A stretch of DNA of 20,385 nucleotides from Chloroflexota bacterium (lineage in GTDB: Bacteria > Chloroflexota > Anaerolineae > Anaerolineales > DRMV01), in contig JAADEN010000212.1 in assembly GCA_013153375.1 (NCBI GenBank), positions 1-20,385 on the forward strand. Direction: 5' to 3'. Below, in pieces: positions 1 to 6,604 of this stretch. Position 1 is the first letter of the stretch. Every line of letters starts with the position of its first letter. A program made the translations under genes and the position numbers. The notes under the pieces were generated by a model. That model saw only the letters and a list, made by a program, of their open reading frames with translations, ran no database searches and was not told where the DNA came from.

Positions 1-1307
1 GCCTTGGATGTGGCGTCCCGCGCGGCGCAGTCGCGGCCGCGAGGGGCGCACGCGCAGCGGTCGGGGTGCGAAACCCGGCCCAATGCGCGGCGGCTCGGGG
101 GCTTCGGGCGCGTCCTGGGTGCGCACCTGGGCTTGAGGCAGAGGAAGGGGCTGCTCGGGCCGGGCTGCGGTCAGGCGGTCGGCGGAATGGCGCGTGGGCT
201 CCCGGCCCGCGGGGCTTTTTTTGCCGCCTCCTCCGACGCGGCGGGCTGCTTCTGACCCAGGCGCTGCCAGCGCGCGCTCTGCTCCCGGGCCTGGGCCAGG
301 GCTTCCTGCAAGGCCTGGAAGTCCAGCGTCACCGTTTCCAGCGGATCCCGCTTGAGGCGATGGGGCAGGGCCAGGGCCGCGGCGGCGAGGATGTCGTCCG
401 CGGTGAGACTGTCCCGCCCTTCCAGCGCGGCCTGGGCGCGGGCCGCGCGCAAGATCACCAGGTCGGCCCGATGACCTTCCACCCCAAAGCGGGTGGTCAG
501 CCCCGCGATGGTCAGCAGGTCCTCCTCCGAGTAACGCACCTGCGCCAGACGCCGCCGCGCGGCCTCGATGCGGGCCCGCAAAGCCTGCTCGCGGGGCGCC
601 CACTCGGCGTAGAAACCCGCGGGATCCTGCTCGAAGGCCAGGTGCCGCTCCATGATCTGCGCCCGCAACAGGGGATTGCTCACGCCTCGCACATCCACCA
701 CCAGCGCGAAGCGGTCCAGCAATTGGGGGCGCAAGTCGCCCTCTTCGGGGTTCATGGAGCCGACCAGGACGAAGCGGGCCGGATGCTGAAACGAGACGCC
801 TTCCCGCTCGACATAGTTGATGCCCATCGCGGCCACATCCAGCAGCAAATCGACCAGGTGGTCTTCCAGCAGGTTGACCTCGTCGATGTACAGCACGCCG
901 CGATGGGCCGCGGCCAGCAGGCCGGGCTGAAATTGCCGCCGCCCGGCCTGGAGCGCCTGTTCGATGTCCAGCGTGCCGACGACCCGCTCTTCGGTGGCCG
1001 CCAGGGGCAGGTTGACGAAGGGGGCGGGAATTTCCTCCGCGGTCAAAGTCTCGCCTTGGGCCGCGCGCGCCTGGCATTCGGTGCACCAGGTCTCCGGCCG
1101 GTCGGGGTCGCAATGGAACCGACAGCCCCGCACCACCCGCAAGGGCGGCAGAAGCGCGGCCAGGGCCCGGGCCGCGGTGGACTTGCCCGAGCCGCGTTCC
1201 CCGCGGATGAGCACGCCGCCCAAACCGGGATCCACCGCGCTGAGCAGCAAAGCGCGTTTCAAGTCTTCTTGGCCGACAATGGCCGTGAACGGATAAACGA
1301 TGGGCAT
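1..1307 (-). CDS. chlD: Chelatase medium subunit (ChlD-like) by -1 frameshift; 3' part beyond window
   Basis: Predicted trans-frame product. Ribosomes slipping -1 on codons 363-364 (aaa aaa) of the AAA+ frame continue from agc at 216-214, and this frame has no stop down to base 1. The extension first reads as a Pro/Gln/Glu-rich linker (for example PEQPLPLPQAQ and DAPEAPEPP), then an Arg-rich stretch ending in GRHIQG. That order matches the acidic/proline-rich linker and the entry into the von Willebrand A domain of ChlD/BchD medium subunits; the VWA domain itself would lie outside the window. The sequence shows the slippery heptamer, the open -1 frame and stimulatory elements. It is known that some chlD genes make both chelatase subunits by programmed frameshifting. 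That this gene does so is inferred. A sequencing error in the homopolymer is the main alternative, though a stop-containing short product of the right size argues for a functional site. Confidence 0.72.
156..234 (-). promoter_or_regulatory. Programmed -1 frameshift signal: SD-like element, A7 slippery site, GC stem
   Basis: Read on the minus strand, three elements line up. GGAGGAGG at 234-227 is an internal Shine-Dalgarno-like stretch. After four bases comes A7 at 222-216, phased A_AAA_AAA in the AAA+ frame (bases 222 / 221-219 / 218-216). After a six-base spacer, CGGGCCGGG (209-201) pairs perfectly with CCCGGCCCG (164-156), nine G-C pairs around a 36-base loop that holds the zero-frame stop TGA (173-171). 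A smaller hairpin, GGGC (208-205) with GCCC (199-196), could compete with it. The spacing is that of classical bacterial -1 sites such as dnaX. Confidence 0.75.
171..1307 (-). CDS. chlD: Mg/Co-chelatase AAA+ subunit, ChlI-like (zero-frame product)
   Basis: AAA+ ATPase of the ChlI/BchI family, which drives metal insertion into a tetrapyrrole together with a D subunit and a large H/CobN subunit. The 378-residue product has Walker A GERGSGKS at 36-43, Walker B VLYIDE at 138-143, and the sensor/arginine-finger segment SMNPEEGDLRPQLLDRF near 185-200. Cysteines 62, 66, 75 and 78 form the cluster often seen in this branch. ATG at 1307 follows an AGGAGAGG Shine-Dalgarno seven bases upstream. The length matches a stand-alone small subunit (about 350 residues), but the stop at 173-171 comes 14 codons after an in-frame A_AAA_AAA site from which a -1 frame stays open to the window edge. 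It is the last gene of a minus-strand group with the Lgt-like and TlpA-like genes, 75 bases downstream of the former. Whether it serves bacteriochlorophyll or cobalamin synthesis cannot be read here; no bacteriochlorophyll gene is present. Confidence 0.88.
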   Translation of the reverse strand: MPIVYPFTAIVGQEDLKRALLLSAVDPGLGGVLIRGERGSGKSTAARALAALLPPLRVVRGCRFHCDPDRPETWCTECQARAAQGETLTAEEIPAPFVNLPLAATEERVVGTLDIEQALQAGRRQFQPGLLAAAHRGVLYIDEVNLLEDHLVDLLLDVAAMGINYVEREGVSFQHPARFVLVGSMNPEEGDLRPQLLDRFALVVDVRGVSNPLLRAQIMERHLAFEQDPAGFYAEWAPREQALRARIEAARRRLAQVRYSEEDLLTIAGLTTRFGVEGHRADLVILRAARAQAALEGRDSLTADDILAAAALALPHRLKRDPLETVTLDFQALQEALAQAREQSARWQRLGQKQPAASEEAAKKAPRAGSPRAIPPTA

Positions 1308-1382
1308 GATGGGCCCTCTCCTGCGAGGCTGAGATGTGCCAAACGGGGCAATCGTACCACACCCGGGCCGCGGCAGGCGCGC

Positions 1383-2135
1383 TCAAGCCGCCCGCGCGGC
1401 GCGGGCCAGGGACAGGCGACGCCACTGGACCAGGGCCAGGGCCAGGATCAACACGCCCGTGACCTGGTCCAAACGCCAGCCCGCGGCCGACACCGGGCTA
1501 TCGCCCCGAAATCCGGCCACGAACACGAACCACGCGGCGCTCAAGGCCACGAAGCGCCAGAACAGCATCCCCGGCGGCCAGGCCGCGGCCTCCCCGCGCG
1601 CCAACCAGCGCCAGGTCACCGCGAGCACCGCCAGCGCGCCCGCGGCCCAGTAGAGTTGGGTGGGATGCCGCACCGCGCCCCACAGCGCGACGCCCCAGGG
1701 CCGGGTGGTGGGCAGGCCGAACAGGTCGCCTTGCGCCGCGGCCCGCAACGCGAGCGCGACCTGCAACACCGCGAAGAAGGGCACCAGCGCGTCGGCCAGC
1801 CGGGCCCAAGGCACGCCGCGGCGCTGGGCCAGCCACGCGGCCACGGCCACCGCGGTCAACACCCCGCCTACAGGGTCCAACAGCGCGGGGTTGAGGGAGA
1901 ACACGCTGCCCGGGGAAGCCGCGAACGCGGCCGGCGTGCGCAGGATCATGAACACCCGCGCGCCCACCAGCCCGGCCAGCACGCTGTAGAACAGGATGTC
2001 GGAGACATCCTTGGCCGCCAGGCCCAAGCGGGGCGCGGCCCGCTCGGCCAACCAACTGCCGAGGGCCAGGCCCAAGATGAGCAGCAGTCCGGGCACGGGC
2101 AACGACAACGGCCCCAGCGGAAGAACGGGCAACAT
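1383..2135 (-). CDS. Lgt-like (prolipoprotein diacylglyceryl transferase family) membrane protein
   Basis: A 250-residue polytopic membrane protein with about seven hydrophobic segments. Lgt family hallmarks are recognisable: GARVFMIL in an early helix (Lgt G-x-R motif), GDLFGLPTTRPWGV corresponding to the Lgt NGELFGRPT region, RHPTQLY corresponding to RHPSQLYEA, and FRGD near the C terminus. Several residues needed for catalysis in E. coli Lgt look replaced: the HGG histidine region reads DPVGG, the arginine of GRIGN is not aligned, and the glutamate of NGEL is aspartate. It may therefore be a diverged paralogue rather than the housekeeping lipoprotein enzyme. ATG at 2135 lies two bases after the tlpA stop, with a GGAG Shine-Dalgarno inside the end of tlpA, so the two are probably co-translated. 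Family assignment is fairly sure, function uncertain. Confidence 0.75.
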   Translation of the reverse strand: MLPVLPLGPLSLPVPGLLLILGLALGSWLAERAAPRLGLAAKDVSDILFYSVLAGLVGARVFMILRTPAAFAASPGSVFSLNPALLDPVGGVLTAVAVAAWLAQRRGVPWARLADALVPFFAVLQVALALRAAAQGDLFGLPTTRPWGVALWGAVRHPTQLYWAAGALAVLAVTWRWLARGEAAAWPPGMLFWRFVALSAAWFVFVAGFRGDSPVSAAGWRLDQVTGVLILALALVQWRRLSLARAARAA

Positions 2136-2137
2136 GG

Positions 2138-2713
2138 CTACTTCTCCTTCAACGCCAGCAGGGCCTCGGCCCGCTGACGCAGCAGGGCTTCGGCCATCGG
2201 CCCGCCGATGACGATGTCGTGGATGACGCCGTCAGGGCCGATGAAGAAGGTGGTCGGCAGCGAGTGCACCCGATACGCGGCCGCGACCCGCGCGTCCAGG
2301 TCCAACGCCACGGGGAAGGTCAAACCGTGCTCGGCCACGAAGGCCTCCACATTGGGCCGCGCATCCTGCGCGGTGACATTGACGGCCACCACCACCAACC
2401 CCTGGGGCTGGTACGCCTCGTACACCCGCTGCAACGCGGGCATCTCGGCCTTGCAGGGCGGGCACCACGAGGCCCAGAAGTTGAGGATGACCGCCTGCCC
2501 ACGCAGGTCGCTCAAACGCAGGGTGGAACCCTCCAGGGTGGGCAGGGTGAAGTCGGGGGCCGGAAAACCCACCTGCGGCGCCGGCGGGCGGCCTTGCACC
2601 AGCGTCCCGGGCTGCGTGCGCCGGGCCCAGGTCCACAGCAGGGCCGCGGCCAGCAACAGCCAGCCCGGCCACACAAGCCATGTTTTCCATTTGGAATCGA
2701 AGGGTGACGACAT
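2138..2713 (-). CDS. TlpA/ResA-like membrane-anchored thioredoxin
   Basis: A 191-residue thiol-disulfide oxidoreductase of the TlpA/ResA/AhpC-TSA class, anchored by one N-terminal helix (about residues 11-29) with the thioredoxin fold outside the membrane. The active site is WASWCPPC with cysteines 84 and 87, and SLPTTFF near residue 158 carries the cis-proline. Such proteins reduce or resolve disulfides, for example during cytochrome c maturation; no cytochrome gene is nearby, so the substrate is unknown. I chose ATG at 2713 because GAGG lies five bases upstream; a GTG at 2728 would add five residues but has no Shine-Dalgarno. It is the first gene of the minus-strand group with the Lgt-like and chelatase genes, divergent from the DUF4388 gene. 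Confidence 0.87.
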   Translation of the reverse strand: MSSPFDSKWKTWLVWPGWLLLAAALLWTWARRTQPGTLVQGRPPAPQVGFPAPDFTLPTLEGSTLRLSDLRGQAVILNFWASWCPPCKAEMPALQRVYEAYQPQGLVVVAVNVTAQDARPNVEAFVAEHGLTFPVALDLDARVAAAYRVHSLPTTFFIGPDGVIHDIVIGGPMAEALLRQRAEALLALKEK

Positions 2714-2733
2714 GGACGCCTCGTTCACGGCCG

Positions 2734-2757
2734 TTTGGGCCGGGTCAGGGGCCCAAA
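2734..2757. repeat. 8-bp inverted repeat in the divergent control region
   Basis: TTTGGGCC (2734-2741) and GGCCCAAA (2750-2757) are perfect inverted copies around an eight-base loop. The repeat sits about 20 bases upstream of the tlpA-like ATG and 24 bases before the rightward -35. No T-run follows it on the minus strand, so it is not a plain terminator for that direction. It could be an operator or a hairpin in the tlpA leader. Confidence 0.4.
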
Positions 2758-2780
2758 AACGGCGAGTTTTGAGCCAGGGT

Positions 2781-2809
2781 TTGACGCCCCGCCCCGCTCA
2801 TTGTATAAT
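2781..2809 (+). promoter_or_regulatory. Sigma70-type promoter for the rightward gene chain
   Basis: TTGACG (2781-2786), a 17-base spacer and TATAAT (2804-2809) match the housekeeping consensus at 11 of 12 positions. The predicted start of transcription is near 2816, giving a leader of about 85 bases before the ATG at 2901. It is the best promoter match in the window and stands in a locally AT-richer patch. The TTGTATAATG core is nearly symmetric, so some leftward initiation toward the tlpA-like gene is possible, although no good leftward -35 is visible. Confidence 0.8.
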
Positions 2810-2900
2810 GCCTGCATCTTCGGCCCTGGGTTTTGGAATCCCGGGTTCGAACACGAGCCTGGGGGTGTGGGCGCGGCGCGACCCAGGCGGGAGTGCTGGT

Positions 2901-3716
2901 ATGGCATTGAAAGGCGATCTACGCAGTTTCTCCATTGTGCAACTGCTGAACCTCATCCATTTGGCCCGCAAAAGCGGTCGTTTGAGCATCGCTGCTGAGG
3001 GGGAAGTGGCCGAACTGTATTTCCAAGACGGCAAACTGGTGTACGCGAGCCTGCGCTCTCGACCTCAGAGCCTGTTGGATGTATTATACCAGGCCCGCCG
3101 TTTGCCCGCCAAGCAATACAAGGCCTTCAAGGCTCGCACGCAAAAACTGAACGACAAAGCCCTGGGCCTGCTGCTGGTCAACGCGGGCTATTTCACGCCC
3201 CAAGAGATTCTGGCCATCTTGCGGGACCACTACACCAACATCGTGCGCAAACTCTTCACCTGGATCGAGGGCCGCTTCGTGTTCGAAAGCGGCGTGCCCA
3301 TGCCCAAAGATCGTATCCCCGTGCGTTTGGGGCTGGGCAATCTCATCATCGAGGGCTCGCGGCAGTTGCGCGAATGGGAGCGCCTGCGGGAGGAGATCCC
3401 GGATCTCAACATGGCCCTCAAGTTCGTGGACCAGCCGCAAACCGATGTCAAGAGTTTGAACCTGAGCGTGGAAGAGTGGCGCGTCATCGCGTATGTGAAT
3501 CCCAAGAACTCCTTGCGCAAGATTGCCCGCACGCTGAAGTTGAACGATCTTGAGATTCGGCGCATTGCCTACGCGCTTATTCAGGCCGGCATCGTCGAAC
3601 TGGTGCGTCCAGAGGACTATCGGCCCAAGCGGGTGCTGCAACACGCGTTTGTCAACCGCTCCAAAGAAGAAAGCATTTCGCTGGTGCAACGCATTATCAA
3701 CCGCATCAGCCGCTGA
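2901..3716 (+). CDS. DUF4388 (PATAN-like) domain protein
   Basis: A 271-residue soluble protein. The N-terminal 100 or so residues are a DUF4388 domain: MALKGDLRSFSIVQLLNLI opens it, followed by RKSGRLSI and AELYFQDGKLVYA. This fold is found in bacterial signalling proteins, often next to small GTPases or receiver domains. The middle (about 110-190) is an alpha/beta extension with FTWIEGRFVFE. The C-terminal part (about 190-250) resembles a winged helix, with KNSLRKIARTLKLNDLEIRR. ATG at 2901 has a GGGAG Shine-Dalgarno eight to ten bases upstream and coincides with the conserved domain start; the frame stays open further upstream only because of base composition. It is the first gene after the promoter and lies 36 bases before the GTPase, so it is likely that protein's partner or regulator. 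Confidence 0.85.
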   Translation: MALKGDLRSFSIVQLLNLIHLARKSGRLSIAAEGEVAELYFQDGKLVYASLRSRPQSLLDVLYQARRLPAKQYKAFKARTQKLNDKALGLLLVNAGYFTPQEILAILRDHYTNIVRKLFTWIEGRFVFESGVPMPKDRIPVRLGLGNLIIEGSRQLREWERLREEIPDLNMALKFVDQPQTDVKSLNLSVEEWRVIAYVNPKNSLRKIARTLKLNDLEIRRIAYALIQAGIVELVRPEDYRPKRVLQHAFVNRSKEESISLVQRIINRISR

Positions 3717-3752
3717 GCATAAAGGCTTTGACTTTTCCTAAGGTGGTGTCCT

Positions 3753-4331
3753 ATGCAGGCTGTAAAAATTGTCGTCACCGGGCCGTTCAGCGCAGGCAAA
3801 ACCCAGTTCATCAAAACCGTCAGTGAAATTGATGTGGTGGCTACGGAGCGGAAGATCACCGCGGAAGAAGAGCGCACCATCAAAGAAAGCACCACCGTGG
3901 CAATGGACTTCGGGCGGTTGACCATTGATGACGATCTGGTGCTCTACTTGTTCGGCACGCCGGGGCAAAAGCGCTTCGACTTCATGTGGGAAATCCTCTC
4001 GGAAGGCATGCTGGGGTTCATCGTCCTGGTGGACAGCACCCGACCCGAGACTTTTCGGGAAGCGCGCAGCATTCTGGAGACCTTCAAGGCTTACGCGCCC
4101 ACGCCGTTCGTCGTCGCGGCCAACAAGCAAGACCTGCCCGACGCCTGGGATGTGGAGGATCTGCGCATCGCGTTGCGGTTGCCCAAGGATGTGAAAATCG
4201 TGCCTTGCGTGGCCGTGGATCAGGAATCGGTCAAACAGGTGTTGTTGGAGTTGTTGTACAGCATTTTGGAGTGGATCGAGAGCGGAGAGGCCCACCGCAA
4301 GCCCAAAGAGATGCCTTCCTCCAACGAATAA
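3753..4331 (+). CDS. Small Ras-like GTPase, CvnD/MglA-related (COG2229 type)
   Basis: A 192-residue GTP-binding protein. The P-loop GPFSAGKT spans residues 10-17, the switch II/G3 segment reads FGTPGQ (67-72) with threonine where Ras proteins have Asp-x-x-Gly, and the base-recognition motif NKQD is at 124-127. This combination is typical of the bacterial GTPases found in actinobacterial conservons (CvnD) and related to MglA of Myxococcus, which act in cell polarity, motility or sensory complexes. A Lys/Glu-rich tail follows residue 180. ATG at 3753 has TAAGGTGG as Shine-Dalgarno. Neighbours are the DUF4388 gene upstream and a hydrolase 30 bases downstream. No roadblock/MglB-type GAP gene is seen in the window, so the regulator of its GTP cycle is unknown; the DUF4388 protein is a candidate. 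Confidence 0.9.
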   Translation: MQAVKIVVTGPFSAGKTQFIKTVSEIDVVATERKITAEEERTIKESTTVAMDFGRLTIDDDLVLYLFGTPGQKRFDFMWEILSEGMLGFIVLVDSTRPETFREARSILETFKAYAPTPFVVAANKQDLPDAWDVEDLRIALRLPKDVKIVPCVAVDQESVKQVLLELLYSILEWIESGEAHRKPKEMPSSNE

Positions 4332-4361
4332 GACCCATCCGGCCGCAGGCGAGGGGATCCG

Positions 4362-5177
4362 GTGTCGTCCATCGTCACCCAACAGGGCATTTTGCACTAT
4401 GAAGTCATGGGGCGCGGCCAGCCGCTGCTGCTGTTGCACGGCTGGCTGGAGTCGTGGCGCATCTGGCACGACACCATGAACCACCTCAGCCAGTTCTATC
4501 GCACCTACGCGCTGGACTTCTGGGGCTTCGGCGAGTCCGACACCGAGCGCACCGCGTACCGGGTGGACGACTTCGTGGAGATGGTGCGCTACTTCATGGA
4601 TCACCTGGGCATTCGTCAGGCGCCCATCGTGGGCCACAGCATGGGCGGCACCGTCGCGCTGGCCCTGGCCATCCGCTACCCCGACAAGGTCGAACGCACC
4701 GCGGTCATCGGCAGCCCCATCGTGGGCACCTCCCTGGCCTGGTTCCTGCGCCTGGCCGGCAAGCCCACCATCGGACGCCTGATCCATCGCTTCTCCTTTC
4801 TGCTCAAATTCGGGGTGCAGGTGGTCTTCCCCCTGATCACGCCGGACCCCTTGTGGCCCGAGCGCCTGCAGCAGGATCTCTCGCAGACCGACCTGGTGGC
4901 CTTCTTCGAGAGCATTGGCTCGCTGCACGCGGTGGACCTGCGGCCCGACCTGCCCAAGATCAAAGCCCCCGTGCTGGGCATCTACGGGGCCCGCGATCCC
5001 ATCGTGGACCCCAACCAATGGCTGGTGCTCAAGCAAGGCGTGCTCCACGCCCAAATCGAACGCCCGCTCACCGCGGGTCACTTCCCCATGCTGGAAATTC
5101 CGGCCAGTTTCAACCTGATGCTGCAACGCTTCCTCACCGCGGAACGGGACGCGTTGACCCTGGGCGACACGGAGTGA
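4362..5177 (+). CDS. Alpha/beta hydrolase, catalytically intact
   Basis: A 271-residue alpha/beta hydrolase fold protein. The oxyanion-loop motif LLHGW is at about 24-28, the nucleophile elbow GHSMGG has Ser93, the acid is probably Asp212 (YGARDP) and the base His240 (TAGHFP). No signal peptide is seen, so it is probably cytoplasmic. The start is GTG at 4362, with GAGGGG a few bases upstream. The substrate cannot be read from sequence; this subfamily includes esterases, lipases and haloperoxidase-like enzymes. The gene at 11767-12576 is a clear paralogue (shared HYEV-x-GRG near the N terminus and TYALDF-x-GFG) but has lost the serine. It is translated next to the GTPase and is coupled to the following gene, whose ATG lies five bases after its stop. 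Confidence 0.88.
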   Translation: MSSIVTQQGILHYEVMGRGQPLLLLHGWLESWRIWHDTMNHLSQFYRTYALDFWGFGESDTERTAYRVDDFVEMVRYFMDHLGIRQAPIVGHSMGGTVALALAIRYPDKVERTAVIGSPIVGTSLAWFLRLAGKPTIGRLIHRFSFLLKFGVQVVFPLITPDPLWPERLQQDLSQTDLVAFFESIGSLHAVDLRPDLPKIKAPVLGIYGARDPIVDPNQWLVLKQGVLHAQIERPLTAGHFPMLEIPASFNLMLQRFLTAERDALTLGDTE

Positions 5178-5182
5178 GCGCC

Positions 5183-6478
5183 ATGCTCCGAGTGGTACTG
5201 CACGAGCCTCGGCCCATCTGGCCTTTCAACGAACCGGCCCGCGACCTGCGGCTGCAAAATCAGCCTCTGTGGGCGCTGCAAAACGAAATCCTGCGGGCCT
5301 ACACCACGGGCGAACTGGTTCTGCCGCCCGGCCAGCCGTGGCCCAGCGACCTGCACGAGCCCATCCTGGCCTACCGGGACAATGTGTTCTTCAACGCGCC
5401 CTTTGTCGAGGCGTTTTTGGCCCAGGCGCGCGCCAAGAATCGCCCCGCGCGCGTGGCCTTCCACGAAGACAACCCGGCCTTCCAGCAGCACATGCGGCCC
5501 CTGTCCGTGTCCTACGAGCGCTACGGCGACTTCTTCTGGGGCGACATGTGGTACTACCCGCGGGGCTACACCGACGAGCCCCCGGAGCCCATCTTCGTGG
5601 ACATGAAGATCCAGGAAGTCGGCTACTATCACATCCCGACCTACATGGCCCGCGAAAGCGGCGATCTGGTCTTTCAGGTGCCGCAGCGTTCCTTCGTCGC
5701 CATCGACACCTGGGTGCATGTCTATGTGGCCGACATCATCTTCGGGCTGTTCAGCCGCGGGGTGCGCTTCGAAGCCCGGGTCAACGAAGATCCGTGGTTC
5801 AAAATCAAAATTCTGTTCCGTTCTTTGTGGGAAGGCCGTCAAATCTTGCAGAGTTCCGATCTGGTGGTCGTGGGGCGCAACTGCAACATCGACCCCACCG
5901 CGATCATCCACGGGCCGACCATCATCGGCGACAATGTCACCATCGGCGCGGGCGCGGTGATCGACAACTGCATCATCGGCGACAATGTCAACATCGGCCA
6001 GGGTTGCCAGTTGCTCCTCTCGGTGGTGGGCGACGGCGCGTTTCTGCCCTTCCGCGCCTCGCTCTTCATGACCACCCTGATGGACAACAGCATGGTGGCC
6101 CAAAACACCTGCTTGCAGATGTGCGTCATCGGCCGCAACACCTTCATCGGCGCGGGCACGACCTTCACCGACTTCAACCTGCTTTCGCAGCCCATCAAAG
6201 CCCGCCGTCCCGACGGCACCCTGGAACAAACGCCCTTCCCCGTGCTGGGCGGCGCGGTGGGGCACAACTGCCGCCTGGGTTCGGGCCTCATCATCTACCC
6301 CGCGCGCACCATCGAGTCCGATGTGGTGCTCGCCGCCACCGAGGATCGCCGCGTGATCACCAAGGACATCTTCTACGAAGACAGCGACCATCACCGCTTC
6401 AATCTGGACTTCGTGGTCGAACGGGCCTACCCCCGGCCCCCCGAATATCCGAACTATCCATACTTCCGCAACAAGTAA
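5183..6478 (+). CDS. Left-handed beta-helix (hexapeptide repeat) protein, GlmU/acyltransferase-like
   Basis: A 431-residue protein. Residues from about 225 to 370 carry hexapeptide repeats: IDPTAIIHGPTIIGDNVTIG, then GAGAVIDNCIIGDNVNIG, then IGRNTFIGAGTTF. These build the left-handed beta helix seen in acyltransferases and in the C-terminal part of GlmU-type nucleotidyltransferases. I do not recognise the N-terminal 220 residues; they lack the glycine-rich nucleotidyltransferase signature and are rich in Trp/Tyr/Pro, with WGDMWYYPRGYTDEPPEP near residue 120. ATG at 5183 follows GGAG at 5171-5174, which overlaps the stop of the hydrolase gene, so the two are translationally coupled. Placement before an acyl-ACP-reductase-like gene fits a lipid or surface-glycan role, but no enzymatic function can be claimed. 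Confidence 0.8.
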   Translation: MLRVVLHEPRPIWPFNEPARDLRLQNQPLWALQNEILRAYTTGELVLPPGQPWPSDLHEPILAYRDNVFFNAPFVEAFLAQARAKNRPARVAFHEDNPAFQQHMRPLSVSYERYGDFFWGDMWYYPRGYTDEPPEPIFVDMKIQEVGYYHIPTYMARESGDLVFQVPQRSFVAIDTWVHVYVADIIFGLFSRGVRFEARVNEDPWFKIKILFRSLWEGRQILQSSDLVVVGRNCNIDPTAIIHGPTIIGDNVTIGAGAVIDNCIIGDNVNIGQGCQLLLSVVGDGAFLPFRASLFMTTLMDNSMVAQNTCLQMCVIGRNTFIGAGTTFTDFNLLSQPIKARRPDGTLEQTPFPVLGGAVGHNCRLGSGLIIYPARTIESDVVLAATEDRRVITKDIFYEDSDHHRFNLDFVVERAYPRPPEYPNYPYFRNK

Positions 6479-6604
6479 CTCCAACCTCGGATGTCCGCCC
6501 GGGGCCAGGGCCCCGACTGGCACATCCCCCAATACAACAGGATGAACGCTCCGCGGACGGCCCGCGGCAGGGCTGCAGGCCCAACCCCTCTGGTCGAGAT
6601 GGTC

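Noticed and set aside
2841..2862. GGTTCGAA, resembling a tRNA T-arm
   Set aside because: No acceptor stem, anticodon arm or D-arm can be built around it; it lies in the leader of the DUF4388 gene.
6501..6514. GGGGC/GCCCC hairpin as a terminator after the beta-helix gene
   Set aside because: Only five pairs and no following T-run, so intrinsic termination is unlikely.
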